A stretch of 64,000 nt of DNA from Butyribacter intestini (GTDB lineage: Bacteria; Bacillota; Clostridia; Lachnospirales; Lachnospiraceae), in the NCBI GenBank assembly GCA_001414325.1, contig LLKB01000005.1:1363033-1427032 (forward strand), read 5' to 3'. The translations under genes and the position numbers were made by a program. How positions within the stretch are numbered: position 1 is the first letter of the stretch; every line of letters begins with the position of its first letter. Positions 1-9,801 of this stretch are shown piece after piece. Under the pieces are notes generated by a model. That model saw only the letters and a program-made list of their open reading frames with translations, was not told the DNA's origin and searched no databases.

Positions 1-2772
1 TTAATTTTCTTTATGGATAAGTGACACAAGCGTTTTTATAAGCATCTTTATATCTATCGGCTTTGTCAAATGTGCATTCATTCCAGCCTGCATTGTTCTT
101 TTCATGTCCTCATCAAATGCATCTGCCGTCATCGCTATTATAGGGATGCTTTTTGCTCTCTCATGCGATGAATTTCTGATTATCTTTGTCGCCTGCATCC
201 CATCAATTTTAGGCATTCTGACATCCATAAGTATAACATCATATCTGCCCTCAGCTGATTTTAAATACATATCTACTACTTCCTGACCGTCTTTTGCACG
301 CTCTACATTCATTCCATGTGCTTTCAATATTTCCATTGCAACGGCAGCATTTATATCATTATCCTCTGCTAATAATACATTTTTATCCTTTAAAATACTT
401 TCGTCCGGCTTTACTGCTGAATTTCTTTTTGCTTCATCAATACTATGAACTTCCCTGTCAAAGTCTATCGTAAATGTTGTGCCTTTCATGGGTTCACTCT
501 CACATTCTATAGTTCCACCCATTATCTCAACAAGATTTTTTACAATCGTAAGTCCAAGTCCGGTTCCCTCAACTTTATTTGTAAATTCATTATATTCCTG
601 TTCAAACGGCATAAACATCTTTTTCTGAAATTCTTTGCTCATCCCACAACCATAATCTCTTATTACACAATGAATATGAACAAGTTTTTCATCTATGTCC
701 TCTACCTCCATTATCCAATCGACATAGGAACCGCTGTTTGAAAACTTCAACGCATTATTTATGATATTTACATATATCTGCTTTGTCCTAAGCGGATCTA
801 TCTTGATAAGAAAAGATCTGTACTTGCTGAAATCTGCCCTAAGTTCAACATTGTATTTTTTTGCATTTGCCTCTAACATTTTCTTTATTGAACCAACAAA
901 ATCCATGCTCTCGACATATTCTTCTTTTAATTCAATCTTATTCTGCTCAATCTTGTTCATATCCAGAATGTCGTTTATTATCTGCAGCAGAAAATTGCCG
1001 GAATCAATTATCTGGTCTATGCACTCATCTTTTTTCTTTATCTCCGTGCTCGACCGTCCTATAGCCGCCATGCCGAGTATAGCATTCATAGGTGTTCTTA
1101 TCTCATGACTCATTCTCGATAAAAAGTCAGTTTTTGCACGGCTTGCTTTTATTGCCTCATCACTCTTTTGCTGTATCTGCTCAATAAATTTCTTTTTGCT
1201 GTTTATGTAGATTAATATTCCGATAACTGCAAATACAAGTATAAATGAAACAAATGAAAGTATATCTATATAAGAGTACAGCTTATCATACCACGAAAGG
1301 TCAGACCATTTATATGCTGTATCTTTATCTATAATATTTTTTCTTTCTTCTGATGTTATGTACTGTATTCCCTTGTTTAAAGCTGATTCTAATATGGAAT
1401 TGTTGTTTATCGCAAGACCAAACGGCAATGATATATTATCAAATTCTCTTATATCAAGCTTCCTGTATCTCGGATTTTGAATGATAAACTTCGCATTGTA
1501 TGTACTGGTCGCAAATGCATCCACCTCACCGTCATTTACCCCATTACAGGCATCTTCTATCGTGTCATACTCAACAATATTGTATTTTGTTTTGTTTTTC
1601 AGACAATCTGATATATATTTATATTTTTTTACAACCGCAATTCGCGCATTATCATTAAGTGTTCCATAACTGCTCTTTGTTATATAATTTATATCTGAGT
1701 CAAACAGACTCTTTGTTTTATAATACATCAGGTCATCAACATAGACTGGCAGTACAATATCAGTTTTCGTACTATTGAACATATCATAGGGATCTTTCGT
1801 ATTTATCGCAAAATACCTAAACTTTATTCCGAGCTTTTCGCCCAGCTTATCCATAAGGTCTACTGCTATCCCTTTATATTTATGACTCTTTTTGTCATAA
1901 TAACTTATAGGCTTATAGTCATCATATACTGCAACATTTAATGTATTGTTTTTTCTGAGATAATTTTCTTCGTACTTTCCAAGAGGTGTGTTTATTCTGT
2001 CCGGATAATATTTTACATTAAGAGCATTTTCAAATGTCGGCTCGGCAAGCTTAAGCTCCGTAAGTGCTTTATTGACATTTTTATAATATGGATTAGTGTT
2101 TTTCATAACAATATAATTATGGGATACACTGAATTTATTTAATATCTTCATATCATCAGTAAGATCCATAACATTGCTTATGACACCGTCCACTTTCTCA
2201 TCGTCTAAAGCCTGTTTACATTCATTGTAATCATTATAATATACTAAATTTTTATATACATTTATGGATTTTAAATAAGACTTCATCCCAACATAATCAA
2301 GAAGCTGTTTTGTTATTGCAATCTTCATCCTGCCTATGCTGCTATAGTCATCATAATACAGGTCACCACGGTTTTTCTTCGTCATTATGGCATGGTAAGT
2401 AGTCATTATATCTTCAGTAGTAAAACTCAGTTCACTTGAAGCATTAACCGGCTCCGATGCCGGCATAATAATGTCAATGCTGCCACTTTTAAGAAGTCCC
2501 GGCAATTCTTCCCACGATTTTACTTTTATATAACTATAGTCAAAATGAATACTGGAAAATCTGGATATTTCGTCCAGATAATCTACACCATATCCATATT
2601 CATCTCCATTTGAATCGTACTCAAAAAATCCGTCAAGCCGGCAAAAACCTACTTTAAGTTTTACTGTAGACAATTCGTCTGCTGACGCAGTATCAGAATC
2701 AAAAATGCAGACTGCTGACAGCAATAAGCATATTATACATATATATTTTAATTTAGCCCACATATCCCGCAT
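1..2772 (-). CDS. Hybrid sensor histidine kinase with two extracellular solute-binding domains
   Basis: Membrane sensor that probably binds a small solute outside the cell and signals by phosphotransfer. A signal peptide (about residues 1-31) is followed by two tandem family-3 solute-binding (PBPb) modules, roughly 40-255 and 275-485. A single membrane helix lies near 498-520. The dimerisation domain has phospho-acceptor His556 in SHEIRTPMNAILGM. An ATPase domain follows with NALKFSN and GTGLGLTIVKNL, and then a C-terminal receiver domain with Asp850 in LMDVRMPKIDG. This is the BvgS/EvgS-like layout with phosphorelay receiver but no visible Hpt domain, so the next partner must be encoded elsewhere. 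The ATG at 2772 has AAAGG 11 nt upstream; a second Met lies three codons in. The stop codon is bases 1-3, so the gene is complete. The ligand is unknown. Confidence 0.9.
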   Translation of the reverse strand: MRDMWAKLKYICIICLLLSAVCIFDSDTASADELSTVKLKVGFCRLDGFFEYDSNGDEYGYGVDYLDEISRFSSIHFDYSYIKVKSWEELPGLLKSGSIDIIMPASEPVNASSELSFTTEDIMTTYHAIMTKKNRGDLYYDDYSSIGRMKIAITKQLLDYVGMKSYLKSINVYKNLVYYNDYNECKQALDDEKVDGVISNVMDLTDDMKILNKFSVSHNYIVMKNTNPYYKNVNKALTELKLAEPTFENALNVKYYPDRINTPLGKYEENYLRKNNTLNVAVYDDYKPISYYDKKSHKYKGIAVDLMDKLGEKLGIKFRYFAINTKDPYDMFNSTKTDIVLPVYVDDLMYYKTKSLFDSDINYITKSSYGTLNDNARIAVVKKYKYISDCLKNKTKYNIVEYDTIEDACNGVNDGEVDAFATSTYNAKFIIQNPRYRKLDIREFDNISLPFGLAINNNSILESALNKGIQYITSEERKNIIDKDTAYKWSDLSWYDKLYSYIDILSFVSFILVFAVIGILIYINSKKKFIEQIQQKSDEAIKASRAKTDFLSRMSHEIRTPMNAILGMAAIGRSSTEIKKKDECIDQIIDSGNFLLQIINDILDMNKIEQNKIELKEEYVESMDFVGSIKKMLEANAKKYNVELRADFSKYRSFLIKIDPLRTKQIYVNIINNALKFSNSGSYVDWIMEVEDIDEKLVHIHCVIRDYGCGMSKEFQKKMFMPFEQEYNEFTNKVEGTGLGLTIVKNLVEIMGGTIECESEPMKGTTFTIDFDREVHSIDEAKRNSAVKPDESILKDKNVLLAEDNDINAAVAMEILKAHGMNVERAKDGQEVVDMYLKSAEGRYDVILMDVRMPKIDGMQATKIIRNSSHERAKSIPIIAMTADAFDEDMKRTMQAGMNAHLTKPIDIKMLIKTLVSLIHKEN

Positions 2773-2817
2773 TTTTAATCAGACCTTTCCCATCAAACTT
2801 AAGCTGTAAGTATTTTA

Positions 2818-3927
2818 TTATTTTTTTAATATTTCAATTATCTTTTTCTCAACAATTTCAGCCGTTTTTCTATGAGTCTTAACCGTAGGATGCCAGTTTA
2901 TGCTGAGTCCGTCAGCTTCATCCTGAAACGGAAGTTCAAGATAATATACATTATCCGTATTATTCTTACTGTTAAAAAGTTCAACCGCTCTTTCTACTGA
3001 ACCACACAGTCTTTTATCCATCGTACCGAGCATACATAAAATCGGTATTTCAGGATTTTTACTCCTTATCGTACCGAGGAATTTTGTATAACCGTTTACA
3101 AATTCTTCGTTTCGTGCTGCATCATTATCCGTGTAACTTGCATCATTTGTTCCAAGATACACCGTGATAATGTCCGGAATAAAATTACTGTTATCCCACT
3201 TTTCCCATTTGTCCTCAGGTGTGTGAAGATAATCCCTCTCGCAGCCTGCGTCCGTATATTCGTAAAGCATCGGCACAAGCCAGTCCGCATCTTTAACCTT
3301 TGGTGCATCTTCTCCTATGTATGCCGTAATCACACCTTTACCGTTCCATGCAACAACATTTACATCCGCATCAAGATGTGTTGCCGTAAGAAGTGAATAT
3401 GCTCCCATCGGATTTTCTTTTGAAGTATCATGCTGTGTCTCTTCAACTCCACCCTCATTGCCATATCCGCAGGTAATCGAATCACCTACCATTTCTATCT
3501 TAAGCTTTTTAGCCGCAGGAGGTGTCAAAATCTCCTCACTGTCCGTCTCTATCCATTTGATGCCGCAAGCTGCATACTCTGCTTCTGAATATTTTATAAG
3601 AGTGACTGTTACCGTTTTTTCTTCATCTGACTCATAAAGTACATACTCAGCTTCGTCTTTGTCAAGACAAAATCTTTTATATGGCTCCTCATCGGCAGCC
3701 GCACCATACGATATTTCATTATCCTTTTCTTCCTTAACAAACACGGCAACCCATGCGTAATCTCTCTTTTCATGGGTTGAGGCATCCGATACCAATTCCA
3801 CCTTTGCTGTCTTTCCCTTAAATCTGAACGATACACTTGAACCGGTATAACCGAGATAACGCACTCCGTCCCTGTATATGGTTCGTCCCGTTATCTTAGT
3901 ATTGTTCTCATCTGCTGCAAATCTCAT
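2818..3927 (-). CDS. SGNH/GDSL carbohydrate esterase, CE2-like
   Basis: Probable deacetylase of acetylated polysaccharide or oligosaccharide. The first ~140 residues look like the beta-sandwich domain of carbohydrate esterase family 2, and the rest is an SGNH hydrolase. Visible motifs are VGDSITCGYG with nucleophile Ser150, VYLGTNDASYT, and NWHPTVKTH with His346 as the likely base. No signal peptide is seen, so it probably acts in the cytoplasm on imported material, unlike secreted xylan esterases. The start is supported by GAGGAG five bases before the ATG. CE2 is the best family match by eye, but the exact substrate is not visible. Confidence 0.8.
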   Translation of the reverse strand: MRFAADENNTKITGRTIYRDGVRYLGYTGSSVSFRFKGKTAKVELVSDASTHEKRDYAWVAVFVKEEKDNEISYGAAADEEPYKRFCLDKDEAEYVLYESDEEKTVTVTLIKYSEAEYAACGIKWIETDSEEILTPPAAKKLKIEMVGDSITCGYGNEGGVEETQHDTSKENPMGAYSLLTATHLDADVNVVAWNGKGVITAYIGEDAPKVKDADWLVPMLYEYTDAGCERDYLHTPEDKWEKWDNSNFIPDIITVYLGTNDASYTDNDAARNEEFVNGYTKFLGTIRSKNPEIPILCMLGTMDKRLCGSVERAVELFNSKNNTDNVYYLELPFQDEADGLSINWHPTVKTHRKTAEIVEKKIIEILKK

Positions 3928-3958
3928 AAATTCTCCTCGATTCTATTATCCTCATTTT

Positions 3959-3990
3959 CAGGCGGATATTCATAATCCGCTCTGCTGCTT
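3959..3990 (+). repeat. Dispersed intergenic hairpin repeat, copy 1
   Basis: Contains GCGGATATTC-ATAATCCGC followed by TCTGCTGCTT. It is one of at least eight related intergenic copies in this window. The arms GCGGAT and ATCCGC pair into a hairpin. Confidence 0.5.
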
Positions 3991-4034
3991 TCTTTTAATA
4001 CTATTATCTGCTTCTGATATTTAATATCATTTAT

Positions 4035-5348
4035 CTATCCTGCCGGAGTTGCTGTCGGTACGGTCTCCGCACTTTTGTTTATATCAAGCCAGCAAGCCTG
4101 CCTTAAGGCTATTTCACTGTTTGATACATCCTCTCCTTTAATATTTCCATCAGGCTGTACGCATAATATCTCATTTGACTTTTCGCCTGCTTCTTTAAGC
4201 CAGTATGCCGTATCTGCCTGTGGAATCACATTCTTGTATTTTTCAAAATCATCCTTTGACAATTCAAAGAAATATTCAGGAAATTCATTGTCGTCAGCAG
4301 ATTTTACATAATTTTGAACCTCGACAAGTCCAAGTTCGTTGTCGGAATATTTTTTCAACTGCTTTGTGTTGAGCCAGCGGCGGGCTTTTGACTCATACCA
4401 GTCGTTACTTTCCGTTTTCTCCATCGAAAATCTCTTTTTCTTTCCTGCTTTCTCTTTCATCATAAGCACTTTGCCATCAGATGTTTTTTCAAGAATGACC
4501 CAGTTTGCAGTTCCAAATATAACCACATCACCGACATTCGCTGCCTGTATAAATTTCTTTTCAAGTTTTGCAGCTCTCTCCTGTGCGTCAAACTTTTTCT
4601 CAGCCTTTTTGAAATTTATCAAAGCCGATTTGTCCTTTCCTTTTTTCTCCTTTTTCAATCCTATATAATAATAGCACTTTTTCATATTGCCATTTGCAAC
4701 CAAAAAGCCATTTGCTTCTTTATAGTTGGCTATGGCAAGTTTGTATCTTTTTTGTGACTGGTGATATATCCCCTTGCACATCGGATACACCGGAGTTTGC
4801 CAAAGGAATACTATCAGTGCAGCAAAAACAGCCAGCACAATTCCTCTTCTTTTATATGCTGCCTTAGTTTCAAGTTTTAATATTCCTTTCTGACATTCTT
4901 CTATATGCCTGTCACATTCTTCGACCTTGTACTTGAACTTTTTACATCTTTCAAAATTCTCTATGGCATCTACAAAATCGCTTTTAGTCTTTGACTTTTT
5001 CTGTCTTTGGCACGATAAATCAAACACCTCAGCAGTTCCGTTCTTTACCGCTTTATCAGCAATCTCAAGACACTTTGCCCTTCTCTCATCGGAATCAAGA
5101 TATCCTGGGATTTTTCCAAACTTAGCGGCAGCATTGTTCATAGAAATATAAACTCTTTCAAATCTCTCAACGCAGTCTGCAGCTTCCATCACTGAAACCG
5201 CTGAATTGTATATTTTTTCTTCTGCAGACAGAACTCTTACTTCTTTTCCTGCCGCTTTTTTTGCCGCATCCCTTGCAGCCTTTATAGCCGCCCTTTTTTC
5301 AGCTTTTAGAGTTGCTTTATCTTTTTTATTTTCAAAAGTATCAGCCAT
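4035..5348 (-). CDS. Membrane protein with helical repeat region and C-terminal DUF6273-like domain
   Basis: Unknown function. The N-terminal ~180 residues are charged and helical, opening with a Lys/Ala-rich stretch. One membrane helix (RGIVLAVFAALIVFLWQ) sits near residues 183-200. After it comes a TPR-like region (YHQSQKRYKLAIANYKEA), then a C-terminal module with GDVVIFGTANWVILEK and SKARRWLN that resembles DUF6273. The ATG at 5348 is preferred over an earlier in-frame start at 5396 because AAGGTGG lies nine bases before it. That ATG overlaps the stop of the YczE-like gene (ATGGCTGA), so the two are likely translationally coupled. Confidence 0.75.
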   Translation of the reverse strand: MADTFENKKDKATLKAEKRAAIKAARDAAKKAAGKEVRVLSAEEKIYNSAVSVMEAADCVERFERVYISMNNAAAKFGKIPGYLDSDERRAKCLEIADKAVKNGTAEVFDLSCQRQKKSKTKSDFVDAIENFERCKKFKYKVEECDRHIEECQKGILKLETKAAYKRRGIVLAVFAALIVFLWQTPVYPMCKGIYHQSQKRYKLAIANYKEANGFLVANGNMKKCYYYIGLKKEKKGKDKSALINFKKAEKKFDAQERAAKLEKKFIQAANVGDVVIFGTANWVILEKTSDGKVLMMKEKAGKKKRFSMEKTESNDWYESKARRWLNTKQLKKYSDNELGLVEVQNYVKSADDNEFPEYFFELSKDDFEKYKNVIPQADTAYWLKEAGEKSNEILCVQPDGNIKGEDVSNSEIALRQACWLDINKSAETVPTATPAG

Positions 5349-6000
5349 TTGCATTTTCCACCTTATTTTTTTTCCTATCAAAGATTTTTCCAACATAGTC
5401 CACGGTAGGTCCCATCATTATGACCATACATACAGTCATAATACCAACTTCCCCACCTGCCGCAAATCCTATACATGTTGCCACCAGGTCATAGATAATC
5501 CTTACAACCCTGAATGTATTTTTTCCCGTATATTTTTCTATCTTATCACTTATAAGAAATGATACCGCATCATAAGGAGCTGTACCGTGCCCACTCTGCA
5601 TATATACTGCTGCCGCAACAACAAATATTATAAGTCCCGGTATCAGAAAGCCGACTCGCATACCAAGTGAAAGATGTGACGGTACATGAAAAATATCCTT
5701 AAACACCCATGAGAAAAAATCTGCTGAATATCCGACAAGTATCATATTTCCCAGAGTTCCTGTTCCTATAAGTTTTCTCTCAAATATGACAACAAGTACA
5801 AGAAGTACCAAATTTGATATAAGCTGATAGTTTCCAAATGTCATGCCGAGTCTGGCTGAAATGCCATAATTCATAGCGGAATACGGGTCCGTCCCCATAT
5901 CACTTAAAACAAGCATTGCCACGCACATTCCCATAAGGATAACAGCTATTATCATCATAAAAAAACTTTTTGTCCACTCTTTAGTAAATTTAAAATTCAT
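5341..6000 (-). CDS. YczE/YitT-type integral membrane protein
   Basis: A 219-residue hydrophobic protein with about five membrane helices. It contains the SDMGTDPYSAMNYGIS and GHGTAPYDAVSFLIS segments, a duplicated G-T-x-P-Y-x-A motif typical of the YczE/YyaS/YitT group. Family members are poorly characterised membrane proteins, so no substrate can be named. AGGAT lies just before the ATG. The 3' end overlaps the start of the DUF6273-like gene by eight bases, suggesting the two proteins are made together. Confidence 0.8.
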   Translation of the reverse strand: MNFKFTKEWTKSFFMMIIAVILMGMCVAMLVLSDMGTDPYSAMNYGISARLGMTFGNYQLISNLVLLVLVVIFERKLIGTGTLGNMILVGYSADFFSWVFKDIFHVPSHLSLGMRVGFLIPGLIIFVVAAAVYMQSGHGTAPYDAVSFLISDKIEKYTGKNTFRVVRIIYDLVATCIGFAAGGEVGIMTVCMVIMMGPTVDYVGKIFDRKKNKVENANG

Positions 6001-6105
6001 AATTCTATCCTATCCCATTTATTTTTACTCTCAGAAAACATAATATCACAGCAACCACCCATTGTCACGCTATTTCTTTGTGTTACCTCTTTTTATAGTA
6101 ACAAT

Positions 6106-8115
6106 TCATCCTTGCTTTTTATATCTTATATTGGTCTGCCCAAATACATACTGTTTTGAACTTACCTGTTTTTGTGCCTTGCTATACTTAAAATCACGCT
6201 TTTCTCTCTCTGCTATAAGTGTCCTCTTTGCCCTCAACTCCTCTTTCTCCATTTGTACCTTTTCAAAATCTTTATTTTGTATCTCATAAACAAACCTTGA
6301 AACATCTGCATCTTTGTTAAATCTCTCTTTAACATAATATATATGAAGATGTTTTTTCGCCCTTGTCATAGCCACATAAAACATTCTTCTCTCTTCTTCC
6401 ATGTCGGCATCAAGAACCGCTTTTGAGTGCGGTGTCACCCCCTCGTTTGCATCAGGTATGAATACACATTCATATTCAAGTCCCTTTACTCCATGCATTG
6501 TCATAAGAAGTACGGCATCCGACTGTTCCTGCCCGTTAGAAAGCATCCTGCTCTTGACTGCCTGTTCTTTAAGTTCTTCCGAGTATGACCTTATATACTC
6601 AAACCACTCTTCAAAGTTATCATAGCCTTTTGCCTCCTCCTGAAGCTCATCTAAAAAATCCATCATCTCATCAGCTCTGACACCTTTGTACTCCGCATAG
6701 TCTTTTATATAATCGTCATATCCTATCCCGTTTCTTATAAAATTTATCGCCGGATATGGTTTCAGATTTGAGAGCATCTTAAGGTCATACTGAAACTGCT
6801 CAAAACGCTCAATCATCCACTCCTTATCTTCATAATATTTTTTGAGTTCCTCTATATCGACAACACTTTCAGTAAATGCTGACCGGTGCACATATCTTTT
6901 TGGTCTGTTTATAATACGGAGGAAATCAGCCCTCTCCCTGCTTCCCTGTGCAATTTTTATATATGTAATAATATCTCTGGCTATCCAGTGATCATACATA
7001 TTGGGTATGCGTTCTTTCATAACAAACGGTATATTAAATTCCATCAGCTTTGAACTCATAGTCCTTGCCTGTGTATTTGTTCTAAAAAGCACCGCCATCT
7101 GACTGTACGGTATCCCGCTGTCTTTATATTCAAGTATCTTTGCCCTGATATTTTCACATTCTTCAGATATTTTGTTAAATTCTTTTATCTCTATTTCTTC
7201 CCCATACTCATTTTCAGCCGTAAGTTTTTTGGATAGTCTGTTTTCATTCTTTTCAATAAGTTTTGCGGCCCGTTCTACAATAGCACCGCTGCACCTGTAA
7301 TTTATACCGAGTACATATCTTTTTGAATCTTTATAGTCCTTTAAAAACTGTTTCATTATGTCAGGCTTTGCACCTCTGAAACCATAAATTGACTGGTCAT
7401 CATCACCTACGATAAAAAGATTGTTTTCAGGTGCGGCAAGCATTTTTACTATATCATATTGAACCTTATTTATGTCCTGAAACTCATCTATGAGAATATA
7501 AGGATACTGTTTATGCCACATCTGCCTTATGTCCTCTCTCGCCTTAAGAAGTTCATAACAATAGACCAGCATATCGTCAAAATCTATAAGTTTCCTGCCC
7601 TGTAAAGCTTTCTGATAGCCTGTAAATATTCTTCTGAAAGACTCTCCCGGACAGTTTGGCGAATAATAGTGTTGTAATTCTATCATCTCGCCCTTGACTC
7701 TGCTTATCTCCCCCTCAATATCATTTAAAAAGTCATTTTCATCCTGTATCTCTATATCTTCTTTATTTATAAGTTCTTTTAATATCTGTCTTTTAGTATC
7801 ATCACGGATAATATTATCTGCAGTATAATGATACGCATATTTTAATATTGTAAAAAATATAGCATGAAATGTTCCAAAATATACTCTTTTAGAAGCATCA
7901 CCCATCATGCTCTCATATCTTTTTTTCATCTGGACTGCCGCCGCTTTTGTGAATGTGATAACAAGTATGTTAGTATTTTTTACTCCTTTTTCCTCAACAA
8001 GATACCTGACTCGTTCTGTTATAACCCTCGTCTTTCCTGAGCCCGGTGTCCCTATAACAAGACATGGTCCCTTAAAATGTTCTATTGCTTTTTTCTGCTG
8101 TTCATTCAAATTCAA
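6106..8115 (-). CDS. UvrD/PcrA-family ATP-dependent DNA helicase
   Basis: Superfamily 1A 3'-5' helicase used in repair or replication restart. Motifs run in order: GTPGSGKTRVITERV (Walker A), LIDEFQDINKVQYD (motif II), VGDDDQSIYGFRGAKPD (motif III), LGINYRC (IV), MTMHGVKGLEYECVFI (V) and EERRMFYVAMTRAKKHLHI (VI). At 669 residues it is shorter than typical PcrA (about 730-750), and its tail ends in SSKQYVFGQTNIRYKKQG. The start is TTG, with TAGGAG eight bases upstream and no better ATG. It may be a PcrA paralogue rather than the housekeeping copy. Confidence 0.9.
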   Translation of the reverse strand: MNLNEQQKKAIEHFKGPCLVIGTPGSGKTRVITERVRYLVEEKGVKNTNILVITFTKAAAVQMKKRYESMMGDASKRVYFGTFHAIFFTILKYAYHYTADNIIRDDTKRQILKELINKEDIEIQDENDFLNDIEGEISRVKGEMIELQHYYSPNCPGESFRRIFTGYQKALQGRKLIDFDDMLVYCYELLKAREDIRQMWHKQYPYILIDEFQDINKVQYDIVKMLAAPENNLFIVGDDDQSIYGFRGAKPDIMKQFLKDYKDSKRYVLGINYRCSGAIVERAAKLIEKNENRLSKKLTAENEYGEEIEIKEFNKISEECENIRAKILEYKDSGIPYSQMAVLFRTNTQARTMSSKLMEFNIPFVMKERIPNMYDHWIARDIITYIKIAQGSRERADFLRIINRPKRYVHRSAFTESVVDIEELKKYYEDKEWMIERFEQFQYDLKMLSNLKPYPAINFIRNGIGYDDYIKDYAEYKGVRADEMMDFLDELQEEAKGYDNFEEWFEYIRSYSEELKEQAVKSRMLSNGQEQSDAVLLMTMHGVKGLEYECVFIPDANEGVTPHSKAVLDADMEEERRMFYVAMTRAKKHLHIYYVKERFNKDADVSRFVYEIQNKDFEKVQMEKEELRAKRTLIAEREKRDFKYSKAQKQVSSKQYVFGQTNIRYKKQG

Positions 8116-8141
8116 AACTGCTACTCCTAACTAACTAATTT

Positions 8142-8178
8142 AGGCAGGATTTCAAAACATACGAAACCCTGCCTTTTT
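8142..8178 (+). terminator. Hairpin plus T-run, plus-strand orientation
   Basis: AGGCAGG-A-TTTC pairs with GAAA-C-CCTGCCT, followed by TTTTT on the plus strand. It sits in the 5' region of the minus-strand helicase gene, so it would end only antisense transcription. In the helicase mRNA it would form a leader hairpin just before the ribosome binding site. Confidence 0.45.
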
Positions 8179-8213
8179 ATTTTGCTTTTCCATATCTTTT
8201 CCATAAACCTGTG

Positions 8214-8250
8214 TCAGACAGATATTCCTAATCCGCCTGATAATGTTAAA
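8214..8250 (+). repeat. Dispersed intergenic hairpin repeat, copy 2
   Basis: CAGATATTCCTAATCCGCCTG followed by ATAATGTTAAA; a diverged copy of the same repeat as at 3959 and 44603. Confidence 0.4.
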
Positions 8251-8261
8251 CTCATCTGTGT

Positions 8262-8999
8262 CTAAAAATCCATAACCTGTGCAAACATATCCCTTAGATT
8301 TCCATATGCCCTGTAGTCTGCACGATCATCACCAACTTTTTCAATGTCATTTAAAAGAAGAAGCTTATCCCCCTGATAATACTTCACCATATAACGACAG
8401 AGTGTTGAGTTTATCCCTGCACCTAATACTAATAGTATATCCGCATTCTCAACTATGGTGCTCGCCTTACTTATTTTTCCATTGTCAAGCATCTCTCCAA
8501 CAAGTGTAAATCCCGGTCTGAGTGGGATACCGCACTTTTCACATACCGGTATGCCTTTTGCGTGCTTTATATAATGTGAGTCATATAATCTTTTACACCT
8601 TGGACATACATTCTCATCTACAGAACCGTGAAGCTTTATGACATTGCTGCATCCTACTTTATCATATATAGAATAAACCGAACGCGTAACCACTGCACTG
8701 AGCTTACTGCACTGCTGCAATTTATATATACCATAATGGATGGGCGAAGGCTGCGGATCATCAATATTTAAAATAACCTCCTTATAATACTTGTAAAACA
8801 GAGGCGCACGTCTCGTGTAAAATGATGAAGATACTATCTCATCATTTGGGTAACCATATTTTTGCTCAACATCATATGCGAGATGCTCAGCATTTACACC
8901 GTTAAGTCCCATGTCATATGTAATGTTCATACCCGCAAGCACTACGATATTTCCGCCCTCGCGTATAATGTCTCTCATTTTTTCAAGAACCTGCTCCAT
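8262..8999 (-). CDS. Divergent sirtuin (Sir2-like) protein
   Basis: A Sir2-fold protein of 245 residues. The zinc site is intact (CPRC...CEKC), as are the histidine of KLHGSVD and the later nucleotide-binding stretch ADILLVLGAGINST. The NAD-binding loop is altered: where sirtuins read GAGxSxxSGIPDFR, this reads AGMNITYDMGLNGVN, and TQNID is replaced by TRSVYS. Deacylase activity is therefore doubtful; it may bind NAD or ADP-ribose differently. The ATG at 8999 (MEQVLEKM) has GAGGG four bases upstream. The longer frame to 9074 starts with TTG and has no ribosome site. The gene follows a cytidylate-kinase-like gene on the same strand. Confidence 0.75.
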   Translation of the reverse strand: MEQVLEKMRDIIREGGNIVVLAGMNITYDMGLNGVNAEHLAYDVEQKYGYPNDEIVSSSFYTRRAPLFYKYYKEVILNIDDPQPSPIHYGIYKLQQCSKLSAVVTRSVYSIYDKVGCSNVIKLHGSVDENVCPRCKRLYDSHYIKHAKGIPVCEKCGIPLRPGFTLVGEMLDNGKISKASTIVENADILLVLGAGINSTLCRYMVKYYQGDKLLLLNDIEKVGDDRADYRAYGNLRDMFAQVMDF

Positions 9000-9128
9000 A
9001 GAACCCTCATTTCTGCACACATTTTTGTGCATAGTGTGAAATACAAAATCTGTGTCAAGTGTGCACAGACACAAATCTTCGGTGCGAAAAACCTATCTTC
9101 ACACTTTCTCCTTTAATGATACCTAAAA

Positions 9129-9737
9129 TCACTCTCCAAGATATGTGCATATACACTTTACAGCGTTATCAATGCCTGAAAGATCACTTCTGACAACAAG
9201 GTCATAGTTGTTTAAATCTGTCCACTTTTCACCTACATGATAATTGTAATAATTGCCTCTTCTCTTATCATTTTTCAAGATGACATCTGCCGCCTTATTT
9301 TCCTCGATATCATACTCACTCACGGCACGCTCAATCCTAAATGACATTGCTGCCTTTATGAAAAGATTTACTACATCCTCTCTCTCTTTTAATACATAAT
9401 CAGCACATCTTCCCACTATAATGCACGGTCCCTCCTCCGCAACCTTTCTGATAACATCAGACTGTGCAAGGAAAATCCTGTCATCAAGCGACAAACCACT
9501 GAAACCAAAATCCTGGTTTCCATAGACATTTATACCCATAGCAAGTGAATAAAGCAAACTGTTTGTAGCCTTATCCTCAGCTCTTGCAAATGTTTCCTCA
9601 GCAAATCCGCTCTCCTTTGCCGCTCTCGTAATGATTTCATTATCATAAAAAGGAATATCGTAATGTTTAGCAAGCTTTTGTCCTATCTCGCGTCCGCCGC
9701 TTCCATACTGTCTGCTTATCGTAATAATCTTATTCAT
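9129..9737 (-). CDS. Cytidylate-kinase-like family protein
   Basis: A small P-loop kinase-like protein (202 residues). It begins ITISRQYGSGGREIGQKLA, the degenerate P-loop GSGG(R/K) typical of the cytidylate-kinase-like family (Pfam Cytidylate_kin2). IIVGRCADYVL and the lid-like KNDKRRGNYYNYH also fit that group. Real CMP kinase (Cmk) differs, so the substrate is uncertain. A candidate promoter lies upstream at 9802-9830. The next gene on the strand is the sirtuin-like gene, about 130 bases downstream. Confidence 0.8.
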   Translation of the reverse strand: MNKIITISRQYGSGGREIGQKLAKHYDIPFYDNEIITRAAKESGFAEETFARAEDKATNSLLYSLAMGINVYGNQDFGFSGLSLDDRIFLAQSDVIRKVAEEGPCIIVGRCADYVLKEREDVVNLFIKAAMSFRIERAVSEYDIEENKAADVILKNDKRRGNYYNYHVGEKWTDLNNYDLVVRSDLSGIDNAVKCICTYLGE

Positions 9738-9801
9738 AGGTCATACCCCCTGTTCTGATTCCCAATATAATTGGCTATTTTCCATAAATTATTATATATT
9801 C

